Shown here: in pieces, positions 29,137 through 37,710 of the stretch
Layout of the letters: each line of letters starts with the position of its first letter
Position numbering within the stretch: the first letter of the stretch is position 1
Assembly: GCA_020742395.1 (NCBI GenBank)
Contig: DYWZ01000026.1
Coordinates: 1 to 48,035, forward strand
DNA: 48,035 nt
Direction of reading: 5' to 3'
From: Enterococcus columbae
Lineage (GTDB): Bacteria; Bacillota; Bacilli; Lactobacillales; Enterococcaceae
Notes under the pieces: model-generated
What the model was told of the DNA's origin: nothing
Databases searched by the model: none
The model's input: only the letters and a program-made list of their open reading frames with translations
Program-made: the position numbers and the translations under genes

Positions 29137-29183
29137 ATGATTTCTTAGGTGTTGTGAATCAATATCTAAGAAATCATTTTTTT
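29137..29183 (+). terminator. Rho-independent terminator before niaX
   Basis: 12-bp stem ATGATTTCTTAG / CTAAGAAATCAT followed by seven T. It ends transcription that comes from the non-coding region at 28641 onwards. Confidence 0.88.
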
Positions 29184-29254
29184 GTTTTCATTTAAGTTTG
29201 TTGTTACCAAAAAGCAAAGGTTAATGGAGAAAAGCAGGAATAATTTGTAATTAC

Positions 29255-29314
29255 TGTCTTGACACACAATGTTTTACAACGTATATTAAGGAAGTATATT
29301 AAGTGTCTTGACAC
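29255..29314 (+). promoter_or_regulatory. niaX promoter with two NiaR-type operators
   Basis: TTGACA (29259-29264), 17 bp, TATATT (29282-29287). TGTCTTGACAC occurs at 29255-29265, over the -35, and the full palindrome GTGTCTTGACAC at 29303-29314, just past the start site; the copies are 49 bp apart. It fits the NiaR operator reported for S. pneumoniae (RGTGTMTWKACAS core). GTATATTAAG is also directly repeated (29281, 29294). Confidence 0.75.
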
Positions 29315-29330
29315 TAAGAGAGAAGGAAAA

Positions 29331-29909
29331 ATGATGACAAAATCGATCAAAAATTTAACGATTACAGCTTTATTAGTAGGGTTAGGTATTTTAATTCCGA
29401 TGGTAATGCCAAAAATTGTAATTGGACCAGCTTCTTATACATTAGGTAGCCATGTGCCATTATTTATTGCTATGTTTTTTTCACCAGCAATGGCGATTGC
29501 AGTAGCACTAGGGACTACTTTAGGTTTTTTTATGAGTTTACCACCAGTGATTGCTTTGCGAGCTTTTTCACATCTTGTTTTTGCGACAATTGGGGCAGCT
29601 TATCTACAAAAAAATCCACAAATTATCAAACATCCAATTCAATTACAAATTTTTAATTTTGTTATTGCTATTATTCATGCAAGTTGCGAAATGTTTGCAG
29701 TCTTTTTATTTGCTTATTTTGGTAATCTAGCTAACACTAGCTTTGATCAACAATATTTCTTATTCCTATTTGGTTTTATTGGTTTAGGTGGAGTGATTCA
29801 CAGTATGATTGATTTTAATATTGCTTATGTAGTTTTAGCAGCTATCCAAAAGAAGGTAAATGTACCAGTTTTTGCTAAAGAACGTGCATTAGAATTGGCG
29901 AAAGATTGA
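29331..29909 (+). CDS. niaX: ECF transporter S-component, probable niacin transporter NiaX
   Basis: 192 residues, about six membrane helices, with the small-residue stretches typical of S-components (VIGPASYTLGSHVPLFIAMF, SPAMAIAVALGTTLGFF). It binds a vitamin and works with the shared EcfA/A'/T module, which is not in this window. Niacin is inferred from similarity to NiaX and, above all, from the two NiaR-type operators in its promoter. ATG 29331 follows GAAGGA; a second ATG is next to it. A longer frame from 29259 starts in the promoter and is rejected. Confidence 0.75.
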   Translation: MMTKSIKNLTITALLVGLGILIPMVMPKIVIGPASYTLGSHVPLFIAMFFSPAMAIAVALGTTLGFFMSLPPVIALRAFSHLVFATIGAAYLQKNPQIIKHPIQLQIFNFVIAIIHASCEMFAVFLFAYFGNLANTSFDQQYFLFLFGFIGLGGVIHSMIDFNIAYVVLAAIQKKVNVPVFAKERALELAKD

Positions 29910-29999
29910 CGAATAGTTATAGTTATTGATAAGTACGACCAATAGTAAATAAGTATAGTAAAATGTGTGTAATTTTCTCGTCATTTTCTGAAATTTTGC

Positions 30000-30093
30000 T
30001 ATAATGTAGTTAAGTGAACCCACTCAAAAAATATCACAGAGTAGAAAACAAAGCGTTAAGTGCTGTTTGGATGGGATGTTGCCGACAGACGAA
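30000..30093 (+). promoter_or_regulatory. THF riboswitch with extended -10 promoter, upstream of folT
   Basis: TGC-TATAAT at 29997-30005 starts the leader. GAGTAG (30039-30044), GCGTTAAGTGC (30053-30063), GGATGGGATGTTGCC (30069-30083) and ACGAA (30089-30093) occur in the order of the tetrahydrofolate riboswitch consensus. A following hairpin region (30094-30160) reaches the SD AAGGAG, so control may be at translation. Its folate-transporter target fits. Confidence 0.85.
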
Positions 30094-30165
30094 GAAAAAA
30101 TTTTTCGCGGTTTTGTTTTCGCATTCGCTGCAGATTTTTGTAGCAGCTCATTAAGGAGATGCACG

Positions 30166-30684
30166 ATGGAAAAATTATCAACAAGAAAAATGGCGATTCT
30201 AGCATTGCTAGTAGCCGTAGAGGTCGTTTTGACCCATCAATTCGCAATTGAAACACAATTTATTCGGATTGGCTTTAGCTTTATTCCAGTATTTGTTATG
30301 GCGGTATTATTTGGCCCGTTCTGGACTGGAATTGGTGGGGTATTAGCTGATTTAATCGGTATGGCTTTGTTTGCCAAAAGCGCCTTTTTTATCGGATTTA
30401 CCTTTAATGCCTTTTTAGGTGGCGTGATTTATGGTTTATTCTTTTATAAAAAGGAATTAACTTGGTTTAGATGTTTAGGTGCTGTTTTATGTAATACAGT
30501 CATCATCAATCTAATCTTAACGCCACTTTGGTTGTCGATGATGTATAATATTCCACTAGACAGTTGGGCTATTTGGTCAGTTCGTTTAGTTAAATCAGCG
30601 ATTATGCTGCCAATTGAAGTCATTATCTTATTGATTTTAGGTAAAGCCTTACCAATAGATTACTTTAAGCGTCAGTTATCATAA
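30166..30684 (+). CDS. folT: ECF transporter S-component for folate, FolT
   Basis: 172 residues, six predicted membrane helices. Early helix KMAILALLVAVEVVLTHQF, then IRIGFSFIPVFVMAVLFGPF with the conserved Arg and the GIGGVLADLIGMAL loop of FolT. It captures folate for an ECF transporter whose energising module is not in the window. ATG 30166 follows TTAAGGAGATG. The THF riboswitch in its leader confirms the substrate class. Confidence 0.9.
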   Translation: MEKLSTRKMAILALLVAVEVVLTHQFAIETQFIRIGFSFIPVFVMAVLFGPFWTGIGGVLADLIGMALFAKSAFFIGFTFNAFLGGVIYGLFFYKKELTWFRCLGAVLCNTVIINLILTPLWLSMMYNIPLDSWAIWSVRLVKSAIMLPIEVIILLILGKALPIDYFKRQLS

Positions 30685-30715
30685 AATATTTAATAGCGTC
30701 ATCCCAGCTATTATT

Positions 30716-30799
30716 AAAAACCTACAGTTAATGTAATGACCTCAAAAAGTAAAACGAATAATCGAACTTTTGAGGTCAATGCAACTGTAGGTTTTTTTT
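30716..30799. terminator. Long bidirectional terminator
   Basis: Two-tier hairpin: AAAAACCTACAGTT / AACTGTAGGTTTTT outside, GACCTCAAAAAGT / ACTTTTGAGGTC inside. It lies between convergent folT and the minus-strand gene ending at 30798, overlapping the stop region of that gene. Confidence 0.9.
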
Positions 30800-32078
30800 A
30801 ATTATTGAGATAAATGAGCAATTGTGCTAATGAATCCCAAAAATAATTGAAGGCCTGATCGGGATTCATTTGATAGATTTTTTGACAGGCGCTTAAGTCA
30901 TATTGGGCAGCAGAAAAAGCTTGTGGCACTTTACGCAGTTTTTCTAATGAATGTTGTTTTCCCTTAAAGTCACTTAAAAGCCATAATTCATTTAAATGTT
31001 TTGTCATTACTTGCCCACTTAGATGGAGTTGATAATTTTGTAATAAACGAAATGGCTTATTTGAATTTTGATCAAGCAAACTTAAATGGCGATAAATTAA
31101 CTTATCTAAGGTCAATTCGCTTAAATTTAACTTGCGATCTTGCCCGTAACGAACAAGTTCTTCTCTTAATTTCAATTCAAGAATTGCTTTTAACTCCTCA
31201 CAATTGAGCAATTGGAATAAAATTTGATTGGTTAATTTTTGTATCGGATAGAGCTGAATAGCTAAATCTTGTTCTTTTTCTTGGCCAATTTGGTGACAGG
31301 CGAAATTGAGTAAAACACCAACGGGCCATTCATCAACTAGATAGCTTTGCTGCCTACCATCTTTATAGTGTAAGATGATTCGATAGATAATTCCTAGCTC
31401 AGCCATTAAAGGAATTTCTGAGGTATCATTTAATAGGGTATGCAAAGCGTTTAATTGTTCAGCTAATATTGAATGCTGTTTAAATCTTAATTCCCCAAAT
31501 ATAAGTTGATCTTCATTTGAGTTATTTGTTTGTGTTTTTAGTTTAATACTAGTGAATTCAGAAGCTATAATTGGTAAGTCCTCAAAGAAACTGGTTCGTA
31601 AAGTGACAGCATATAGTTGATCGATTGGCTTATCTAAACTTTCATCTAGCAATAATGCTTCAAAATCAATCTTTTGTTTAAGTTCTCGTTGATAATTGGC
31701 AATTATTTTATGTAAAGAATGTCTAGAATCAACCATTTTATCAGCAAGTGAATTTGGTTGAAGGTAAGCCTCTTCGTTGAGAAATTCAGCAAAAAAAGGA
31801 GCTAAAATCAACTGTGCTTGCGGTGATTGCAAAATCATTTCAGCATGGTACGCGACCATTTCACGATTTCTTTGCATTAATAGTTTTTGTTCAAAAGGTG
31901 GTAGACTGTGGAAATAGTAAATAATACGATCGTAGTCTTTTTCACGCATTGAAGCATAGATAGCCAATTCCAAAGTAGTTTGCAAAACATCAGCTAGATC
32001 CTCGTTGTTAAATTCATTAGTAGTAAATGCATTAGGAAATGAAATAATATTACTTGTAGGCTCGTGTTTATCTGCCAT
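30798..32078 (-). CDS. Protein of unknown function, long paralogue of the upstream gene
   Basis: 426 residues, soluble, mostly helical by eye, with no membrane segment or signal peptide. I recognise no domain. Its N-terminal ~95 residues (ISFPN.., LELAIYASMREKDYDRIIYY, SLPPFEQKLLMQRNREMVAY, HAEMIL) align along their whole length with the 107-residue protein encoded just upstream. The rest includes YRIILHYKDGRQQSYLVDEWPVG. The two genes are 28 bases apart, the same strand, clearly one operon, isolated by terminators on both sides. ATG 32078 has a GAGGG site 8-12 bases before it. Confidence 0.75.
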   Translation of the reverse strand: MADKHEPTSNIISFPNAFTTNEFNNEDLADVLQTTLELAIYASMREKDYDRIIYYFHSLPPFEQKLLMQRNREMVAYHAEMILQSPQAQLILAPFFAEFLNEEAYLQPNSLADKMVDSRHSLHKIIANYQRELKQKIDFEALLLDESLDKPIDQLYAVTLRTSFFEDLPIIASEFTSIKLKTQTNNSNEDQLIFGELRFKQHSILAEQLNALHTLLNDTSEIPLMAELGIIYRIILHYKDGRQQSYLVDEWPVGVLLNFACHQIGQEKEQDLAIQLYPIQKLTNQILFQLLNCEELKAILELKLREELVRYGQDRKLNLSELTLDKLIYRHLSLLDQNSNKPFRLLQNYQLHLSGQVMTKHLNELWLLSDFKGKQHSLEKLRKVPQAFSAAQYDLSACQKIYQMNPDQAFNYFWDSLAQLLIYLNN

Positions 32079-32106
32079 AAAAATCCCTCATTAATATTTT
32101 ATTTGT

Positions 32107-32430
32107 TTAATTCTTCGATTTAGTCAGACTTTTGGCAAGTGACCAAAATAAATCTTTGTTCTGTTCGTAGTAATACTCAAGTTGATTACTATTGCTTAAT
32201 TGCTTGATAATTAACTCAGCAAAACGAGCAACTGTTTGACAATCACAAGCTAATAGCAGTGTTTGCTCTTTTTTAGGTAATAAATCAAAATCTTGAATAA
32301 ACTTTTTGTGTTGTCTGGTTCTAAAGGCATGATATAAGGTGATTTCAGTACCTACCTGCATTAAATCATAGATTTCATCACTAAATTTAGGACCTTGATG
32401 AAAGCTAATGACCTTATCTTTTTTATCCAT
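32107..32430 (-). CDS. Small protein of unknown function, short paralogue
   Basis: 107 residues (ATG 32430, AGAGGTG 7-13 bases before; a GTG nine bases upstream sits on that site and is rejected). KVISFHQGP, then YHAFRTRQHKKFIQDFDLLP, KKEQTLLLACDCQTVARFAELI. It matches the N-terminal domain of the 426-residue neighbour position by position, so one probably arose from the other by duplication and loss. No known family seen. It is first in the two-gene operon. Confidence 0.7.
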   Translation of the reverse strand: MDKKDKVISFHQGPKFSDEIYDLMQVGTEITLYHAFRTRQHKKFIQDFDLLPKKEQTLLLACDCQTVARFAELIIKQLSNSNQLEYYYEQNKDLFWSLAKSLTKSKN

Positions 32431-32570
32431 TAATTGCACCTCTAAACGCTGGTATTTTTTAGTTAATACAAAATGAAATTATTCACAAAAATATAAAAGG
32501 GTTTTCAAAATCTTCTAACTACAGTATACTCTTTTTTTATGTAAAAGTCGTTGTAGATTTAAAAAAACAT

Positions 32571-32624
32571 GAAAAAAATAAACCTACTGAATGTAGCTTG
32601 TTGGAAAGCTACATTCAGTAGGTT
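32571..32624 (-). terminator. Terminator of efrAB
   Basis: Perfect 19-bp stem AACCTACTGAATGTAGCTT / AAGCTACATTCAGTAGGTT (32581-32599, 32606-32624); on the minus strand it is followed by a T-rich run (32571-32580). Confidence 0.9.
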
Positions 32625-32629
32625 TAAAA

Positions 32630-34393
32630 TTATTGACCAATTTCACTAGTTTGAGTAAATTGGGCGTGATATAGTTCAGCGTAATAACCGTTTTTAGCTA
32701 GTAGTTCATGGTGATTGCCTTGTTCAACAATTTTTCCGTGATCCATTACTAAAATTTGATCAGCATTTTGAATCGTTGCTAGGCGATGGGCGATGACAAA
32801 ACTAGTTTTGCCTTTCATCATCGCTAAAAAGGCCGCTTGAATTTTACGTTCGGTCAAGGTATCTACAGAACTTGTTGCTTCATCTAAAATTAGCATAGGT
32901 GGATTGCTAATCATAGTACGAGCAATAGTCAATAATTGCCGTTGACCATCCGAAATTTTTAGACCATGTTGGCCAATTGGGGTATCCAATTTTTGCGGTA
33001 AACGCATGACAAAATCATACATATAGGCCTGTTTTAAAGCATCATAGATTTCTTCATCACTTGCATCTGGTTTACCATATCGTAAATTTTCGCGCAGAGT
33101 ACTATCAAATAGCCAAGTATCTTGTAAAACCATGCCAAAAGCTTGGCGCAAACTATCTCTAGTAAATTGCCGAATATCTTGTTGGTCAATACGAATGCTC
33201 CCATGATCGACATCATAAAAACGCATCAATAAATTCACCAAAGTTGATTTGCCTGCGCCGGTTTTGCCGACGATAGCAATGCTCTGTCCAGGTTTAGCAG
33301 TAAATGAGAAGTGTTCGATTAACGGTTGATTAGCTAGATAGCTAAAATCGACATCTTGAAAACACACTTCGCCAGAAACATTTTGTAAAATTTGGGCATT
33401 TTCGGTATTCTTTTCAATTGGTTCATTCATTAAAGCGAAAGTTCGCTCGATACCGGCTAAGGCTGTTTGAATTTGCGTAGTTAAACCGGTAAGTTCAATA
33501 AATGGCTTAGAAAACTGACTAGAATAAATCGTAAAACTCGATACAGTCCCAATACTAACCAAACTTGGATGAGTAATCGCTAGATAACCACCGACACAGC
33601 CGACTGCCACATAGGCCAAATGATCGACAAAACGTGACAATGGATTGGCAATCGCTGAAGAAAATTGTGCTTTATAGCCTTTGTAATACAATTCTTGATT
33701 GAGTGTTTCAAAACGCTGTTGATTTATTGCTTCGCGTTGGAAAGCTTTGACGACTTTTTGATTACCGACCATTTCGGTGATAAAACTAGAAATTTCACCT
33801 AAAATAGCTTGTTGAGCGCTAAAATCTTTTTGAGAAATCTTAGCTACCAACCAACTAGCTAAAAAGATAATAGGGGTGGCAATCAAGACGACAATTGTTA
33901 ATAAAAGATTCATTTTAATCATAATGATTAAAGCGATGATGACAATAGTTACCCCGGAAAATAATTGCGTGTAAATTGCTTGAATAGCAGTAGAGATATT
34001 ATCCATATCATTAGTAAAACGACTCATAATATTTCCATGAGCGGTTTGGTCATAAAAACGCAAAGGCAGTTGGTTCAAGTGTTCAAAGGCATCTTTACGT
34101 AATTGACTAATTGACAAATAGGCCACGCGATTTCCTAAACGCTGAATTAACCATTGGCCGACTACATTGATGACCACTAAGCCGATAAACGCGTAGATGA
34201 TCTGACTTAAACGGCTAAAATCCACTTGGTTACGGCCAATCATTTGATCGATTGCTAAACCAATGTAATAGGTAAGAAATACGGAGGCAAGCCCACTTAA
34301 AATCCCTAAAATAGTGGCACAAGCATTTTCTAATTTAAACTTGGTTAGATAAGGCATAAATTGCCGAAAAGCGAGGTGATTCATTCTTCTCAT
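32630..34393 (-). CDS. efrB: Heterodimeric ABC exporter subunit, EfrB-like
   Basis: 587 residues: six-helix ABC membrane domain (about 15-310) and ATPase domain. Walker A GKTGAGKST, Q-loop MVLQDTW, signature ISDGQRQL (Asp in place of the usual Gly, second position), Walker B MLILDEATSSVD with the catalytic Glu, H-loop IAHRLAT. It pairs with EfrA (4-base overlap) as in enterococcal EfrAB and LmrCD-type drug exporters. It provides the hydrolysis-competent Walker B and His for the consensus site of the dimer. Confidence 0.85.
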   Translation of the reverse strand: MRRMNHLAFRQFMPYLTKFKLENACATILGILSGLASVFLTYYIGLAIDQMIGRNQVDFSRLSQIIYAFIGLVVINVVGQWLIQRLGNRVAYLSISQLRKDAFEHLNQLPLRFYDQTAHGNIMSRFTNDMDNISTAIQAIYTQLFSGVTIVIIALIIMIKMNLLLTIVVLIATPIIFLASWLVAKISQKDFSAQQAILGEISSFITEMVGNQKVVKAFQREAINQQRFETLNQELYYKGYKAQFSSAIANPLSRFVDHLAYVAVGCVGGYLAITHPSLVSIGTVSSFTIYSSQFSKPFIELTGLTTQIQTALAGIERTFALMNEPIEKNTENAQILQNVSGEVCFQDVDFSYLANQPLIEHFSFTAKPGQSIAIVGKTGAGKSTLVNLLMRFYDVDHGSIRIDQQDIRQFTRDSLRQAFGMVLQDTWLFDSTLRENLRYGKPDASDEEIYDALKQAYMYDFVMRLPQKLDTPIGQHGLKISDGQRQLLTIARTMISNPPMLILDEATSSVDTLTERKIQAAFLAMMKGKTSFVIAHRLATIQNADQILVMDHGKIVEQGNHHELLAKNGYYAELYHAQFTQTSEIGQ

Positions 34394-36114
34394 TCAAATA
34401 CCTCCTCTTCTTGTTGCGATGCATAAATTTCTTGATAGGTGCTAGAGTGATTTAATAATTCTTCATGTGATCCTTGCGCAATTAATGCACCGTTATCCAT
34501 AACCCAAATCTGATTGGCTTCTTGAATCGAACGTAGGCGTTGTGAGACGATAATGGTTGTGCAAGGTAGTTGTTTTAAAGCTTGACGTAATTTTAAATCG
34601 GTTTGATAATCTAGCGCACTCAATGAATCATCTAAAATAAGGACGTCTGCTTGGCGGATCACTGCTCTAGCAATTGTTAAACGTTGGCGTTGGCCACCGG
34701 AAAAGTTTTTCCCACCTTCAAAAATCGGCGTATCCAATCCTTGAGGTAATTCACGAACAAAATCTTCGGCCTGGGCAATCCGTAATGCTTGCCAACATTC
34801 CTCATCTGTTGCATCATTTTTCCCCCACTGTAGATTTTCTTTAATCGTTCCACTGAATAAAACCGCTGATTGTAAGACCACAGCACAGCGACTTTTGAGC
34901 GCATTTAGGTCTAATTCTTCCACATTTCTACTATTGTATAGTAATTGACCATTGCTTACTGGATAAAAATGGGGGAGGAGTTGTACCAGCGTAGATTTAC
35001 CACTACCCGTAGCACCAGTGATGCCGATGGTTTGTCCAGGATAAACTGAAGCATTAATCTTTTTTAACGCAAGGCCATAGTCATTGCCATAGCGAAAGTC
35101 TACATCGACAAATTGAAATAAAGGTTGATTAGCTTTGGCTTGGGGTAAGGCATCGCTTTTTTGGGGTGTTGTAATCTCAACAGCCAGTACTTCGTTAATG
35201 CGTTTTGCCGATGCATGTGCGCGAGTGTACAAAACGACTAAATTTGAAACAATAATTAAAGCCAATAACATTTGGTTCATATAATTGACTAAAGCTAAAA
35301 CTTGACCTGCTTGCAATTGTCCAATGTTTACTTTAAATCCACCTAGTACAAAAATACCAATGACCCCAAGATTCATCACTAAAGTTGTTCCAGGTGATAA
35401 TAATGCTGACAAATGCGTTACTCTAAGATAAGCTTTCGATAAATCATCAGTAACCTCATCAAATTGTTTTACTTCATCATTTGTTCTAGCAAAGGCTCGA
35501 ATCACTCGAACTCCACTTAAATTTTGGGCGACATATTGATTTAAACGGTCAATTTGTGACTGTACCTTTTGATACATTGGAAAACTTCGAGTCATGATGA
35601 AATAAAGTAATAAACAAAAAATAGGTAATAATCCTAAGAAAATGAACCCAATTTGCCAATCGATGATAAAGGCCATGATTACAGCACCGATACTTAGAAA
35701 AGGCGCTCTGGAAACTAAACGAATTAACATGGCCAAAGCCCATTGTATCTGGGTGACATCATTGGTTAGGCGTGTAATTAATGTTTCTGTACCAAAATGA
35801 TTTAAATCTTGAAAACTAAATTGATTCATTTTTTTCATTAAGACATTTCTAAGCTCAGTTCCTAAACCTTGCGAGGCGACCGAAGCATAGTATTGACAAA
35901 TCAAAGCAAAGACAAGCCCAATAATTGAGATGATAATCATTTCAAAAGTACTTTGCCAAATCATCTTAAGATTTCTCTGACTAATTCCTTGGTCAACTAA
36001 CTTGGCCATATATAAAGGAAGAATCAGTTCAAAAACAGCTTCTAAGAATTTGAAAATCGGTCCAAGAATGACTTGGCGCTTATAGTTTTTAGCGTATGAA
36101 AATAAATGAAACAT
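34390..36114 (-). CDS. efrA: Heterodimeric ABC exporter subunit with degenerate site, EfrA-like
   Basis: 574 residues, same layout. Walker A GATGSGKST and a normal signature FSGGQRQR, but Walker B ends LILDDSLSALD (Asp for the catalytic Glu) and the switch residue is Gln in IVSQRLRS (normally His). This is the known pattern of the partner with a non-catalytic site in heterodimeric exporters such as EfrAB and LmrCD. First gene of the operon, SD AAAGGAGGAAA. In enterococci the pair exports dyes and antimicrobial drugs; the substrates here are inferred. Confidence 0.85.
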   Translation of the reverse strand: MFHLFSYAKNYKRQVILGPIFKFLEAVFELILPLYMAKLVDQGISQRNLKMIWQSTFEMIIISIIGLVFALICQYYASVASQGLGTELRNVLMKKMNQFSFQDLNHFGTETLITRLTNDVTQIQWALAMLIRLVSRAPFLSIGAVIMAFIIDWQIGFIFLGLLPIFCLLLYFIMTRSFPMYQKVQSQIDRLNQYVAQNLSGVRVIRAFARTNDEVKQFDEVTDDLSKAYLRVTHLSALLSPGTTLVMNLGVIGIFVLGGFKVNIGQLQAGQVLALVNYMNQMLLALIIVSNLVVLYTRAHASAKRINEVLAVEITTPQKSDALPQAKANQPLFQFVDVDFRYGNDYGLALKKINASVYPGQTIGITGATGSGKSTLVQLLPHFYPVSNGQLLYNSRNVEELDLNALKSRCAVVLQSAVLFSGTIKENLQWGKNDATDEECWQALRIAQAEDFVRELPQGLDTPIFEGGKNFSGGQRQRLTIARAVIRQADVLILDDSLSALDYQTDLKLRQALKQLPCTTIIVSQRLRSIQEANQIWVMDNGALIAQGSHEELLNHSSTYQEIYASQQEEEVFE

Positions 36115-36152
36115 ATCTTTCCTCCTTTAACTTGATAGATATAAACAGCTTT

Positions 36153-36180
36153 ATTTTACCGTATTATGACATAGATACAA
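36153..36180 (-). promoter_or_regulatory. Candidate efrAB promoter
   Basis: On the minus strand TTGTAT (36180-36175), 16 bp, TAAAAT (36158-36153), 39 bases before the efrA start. The rest of the divergent gap (36181-36400) is AT-rich and shows nothing else clear but a TATAAT at 36402-36407 for the plus-strand gene. Confidence 0.45.
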
Positions 36181-36443
36181 GTTTTTACAGAAAAAATAAG
36201 AAAATTATCTTAGAAAACGGATTTTAAAAAGTTTTTTAAAAGTTTTATTACAGTGAAGTTACAAAAAATTCGAGCTGAAAATACAATATTTACCCACTTT
36301 GTTTAAGAATTTTTAAAGAAACTAGGGTTATTCCCCCGCTTTGGATGAACTTTTGTAACAAATTGTAAAATACTTGAAATACAAAGAAGCCAAACCTTTT
36401 GTATAATAAGAATAGTCTAGGAAAAAGAAAGGTGTTGAAATGT

Positions 36444-37529
36444 GTGCAATCTAAAAGGTTAGTAAAAGCAGTTGTTTGTGCAATGGCATTAAGTTTGTTT
36501 GTACCGATTGTATCAAATGTACAAGCTGAAACACTTGCCAATCTTGATCAACAAGAAACACAATTGCTTCAACAAAGCGATTCGATTAGTAGCGAAATCC
36601 AAGCCACACTAACAGCGGTTAATGATAAATATGCGCAAGTAGCATCTTTGCAAAAGCAAATCGATGAAAATCAACAGTTATTAACAAAGACGAAACAAGA
36701 AATTGTAGATACCCAAAATACTATTGAAAAACGCAAAGAAGTAGTTGCCAAAAGATTGCAATCTATTCAAATTAATAATGCGACTGACATAGATTTAAAA
36801 GCCTTGCTTTCGGCTGATAGTTTTGGTGATTTTGTTCGTCGAATGTATGCAATGACGATGTTACAAGGTTTAGAAAAAGAAAAAATTGAAAGTCTAAATG
36901 ACTCAATGCAATCATTACAAGAATTAAATCAAAAAGCTGAAGCAACACAAGCTAAACTTGAAACAGATCGTCAAGAACTAGCTAGTCAAGCTAAAGAATT
37001 AGACAGTAGAATTTTAGCTTTACGTCAAAAATTAGATCAAAATAAAGATGCTTTAGCTAAAATTGCGGCTGATAAAGAAGTTGAAAAACAACGTCAAGCC
37101 GCTGAACAAGCGCGTCAAAAACGTGAACAAGAAGAGGCTGCTAGCAAACAACAAGCTGCTCAAACAAGCCAAGCTAGCCAAAATACAGCAAGTTCACCGG
37201 TACAAAGTACGACTACCCCAAGTACAACGACGACAGGTACATCTGGTAAGGTGATGTATATGGAATCAACTGCCTATTCTTATGCAGAAGCTGGCGCAAG
37301 CTATTTCACTGCTAGTGGTACTGATTTGCGAGCTAACCCAATGGCAGTAGCGGTTGACCCAAGCGTGATTCCTTTAGGGACTTTACTTGAAGTTGAAGGC
37401 TATGGTGTCGCATTAGCTTTAGATACTGGTGGCGCTATTAAGGGAAATATTATCGATGTTCACTTTGATAGTAGAGAAAAATGTATTCAATGGGGCAGAC
37501 GCCAAGTAAAAGTAACCATTTTAAGTTAA
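36444..37529 (+). CDS. Secreted 3D-domain cell-wall protein with coiled-coil N-terminus
   Basis: 361 residues. Signal peptide to about VSNVQA-ET, then a long coiled coil (about 30-245, CwlO/SagA-like, ending in a Lys/Glu/Gln-rich stretch), a Ser/Thr/Gln linker, and a C-terminal 3D domain (about 280-361: ESTAYS, PMAVAVDPSVIPLGTLLEVE, ALDTGGAIKG, IDVHFDS) whose three Asp name the fold. The 3D fold is a lytic-transglycosylase-like barrel acting on peptidoglycan. GTG 36444 is favoured because GAAAGG is 11 bases before it; GTG 36432 and TTG 36435 overlap the site. Confidence 0.8.
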   Translation: MQSKRLVKAVVCAMALSLFVPIVSNVQAETLANLDQQETQLLQQSDSISSEIQATLTAVNDKYAQVASLQKQIDENQQLLTKTKQEIVDTQNTIEKRKEVVAKRLQSIQINNATDIDLKALLSADSFGDFVRRMYAMTMLQGLEKEKIESLNDSMQSLQELNQKAEATQAKLETDRQELASQAKELDSRILALRQKLDQNKDALAKIAADKEVEKQRQAAEQARQKREQEEAASKQQAAQTSQASQNTASSPVQSTTTPSTTTTGTSGKVMYMESTAYSYAEAGASYFTASGTDLRANPMAVAVDPSVIPLGTLLEVEGYGVALALDTGGAIKGNIIDVHFDSREKCIQWGRRQVKVTILS

Positions 37530-37552
37530 TTTATAGGAGACGGAATTGAATG

Positions 37553-37594
37553 AAAGACTCAAAATACTAATCGTATTTTGAGTCTTTTTTTGTG
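37553..37594 (+). terminator. Rho-independent terminator
   Basis: 15-bp stem AAAGACTCAAAATAC / GTATTTTGAGTCTTT with T-run, after the 3D-domain gene. Confidence 0.9.
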
Positions 37595-37710
37595 CATAAA
37601 AAATAATAAATTATTTTTTTGAAAATAGGGCTAGCCAAAATTGTGCCAAATATTTTTTTATTTAAGTATAGTAACGGTACAACTGATTTTTATTTACAAA
37701 GAAAATCTAG

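Larger units (their letters stand above)
28607..29183 (+). ncRNA. Candidate structured non-coding transcript of unknown role
   Basis: No protein gene is credible in the ~1 kb between rsmA and niaX. A promoter is visible (TTTACA 28607-28612, 16 bp, TATAAT 28629-28634). At the expected start is a perfect hairpin TGTAGAA-GTTG-TTCTACA (28641-28658). Further on come a cre-like site (28784-28797), a two-tier hairpin 28827-28915 (10 bp, symmetric 10/10 internal loop, 7 bp), CTATGTT / AACATAG (28924-28959), ACAAAAGAGAGC / GCTCTATTTTGT (29097-29134) and a terminator at 29137-29183. It may be one RNA of ~540 nt or several shorter ones; no Rfam class is recognised. Confidence 0.4.

Noticed and set aside
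36290..36541. 83-codon minus-strand frame upstream of the 3D-domain gene
   Set aside because: Lies opposite the signal peptide region of a well-supported gene and within promoter DNA; no RBS.
37541..37569. Tiny frame MKDSKY after GGAG
   Set aside because: Six codons wholly inside a terminator stem; chance.
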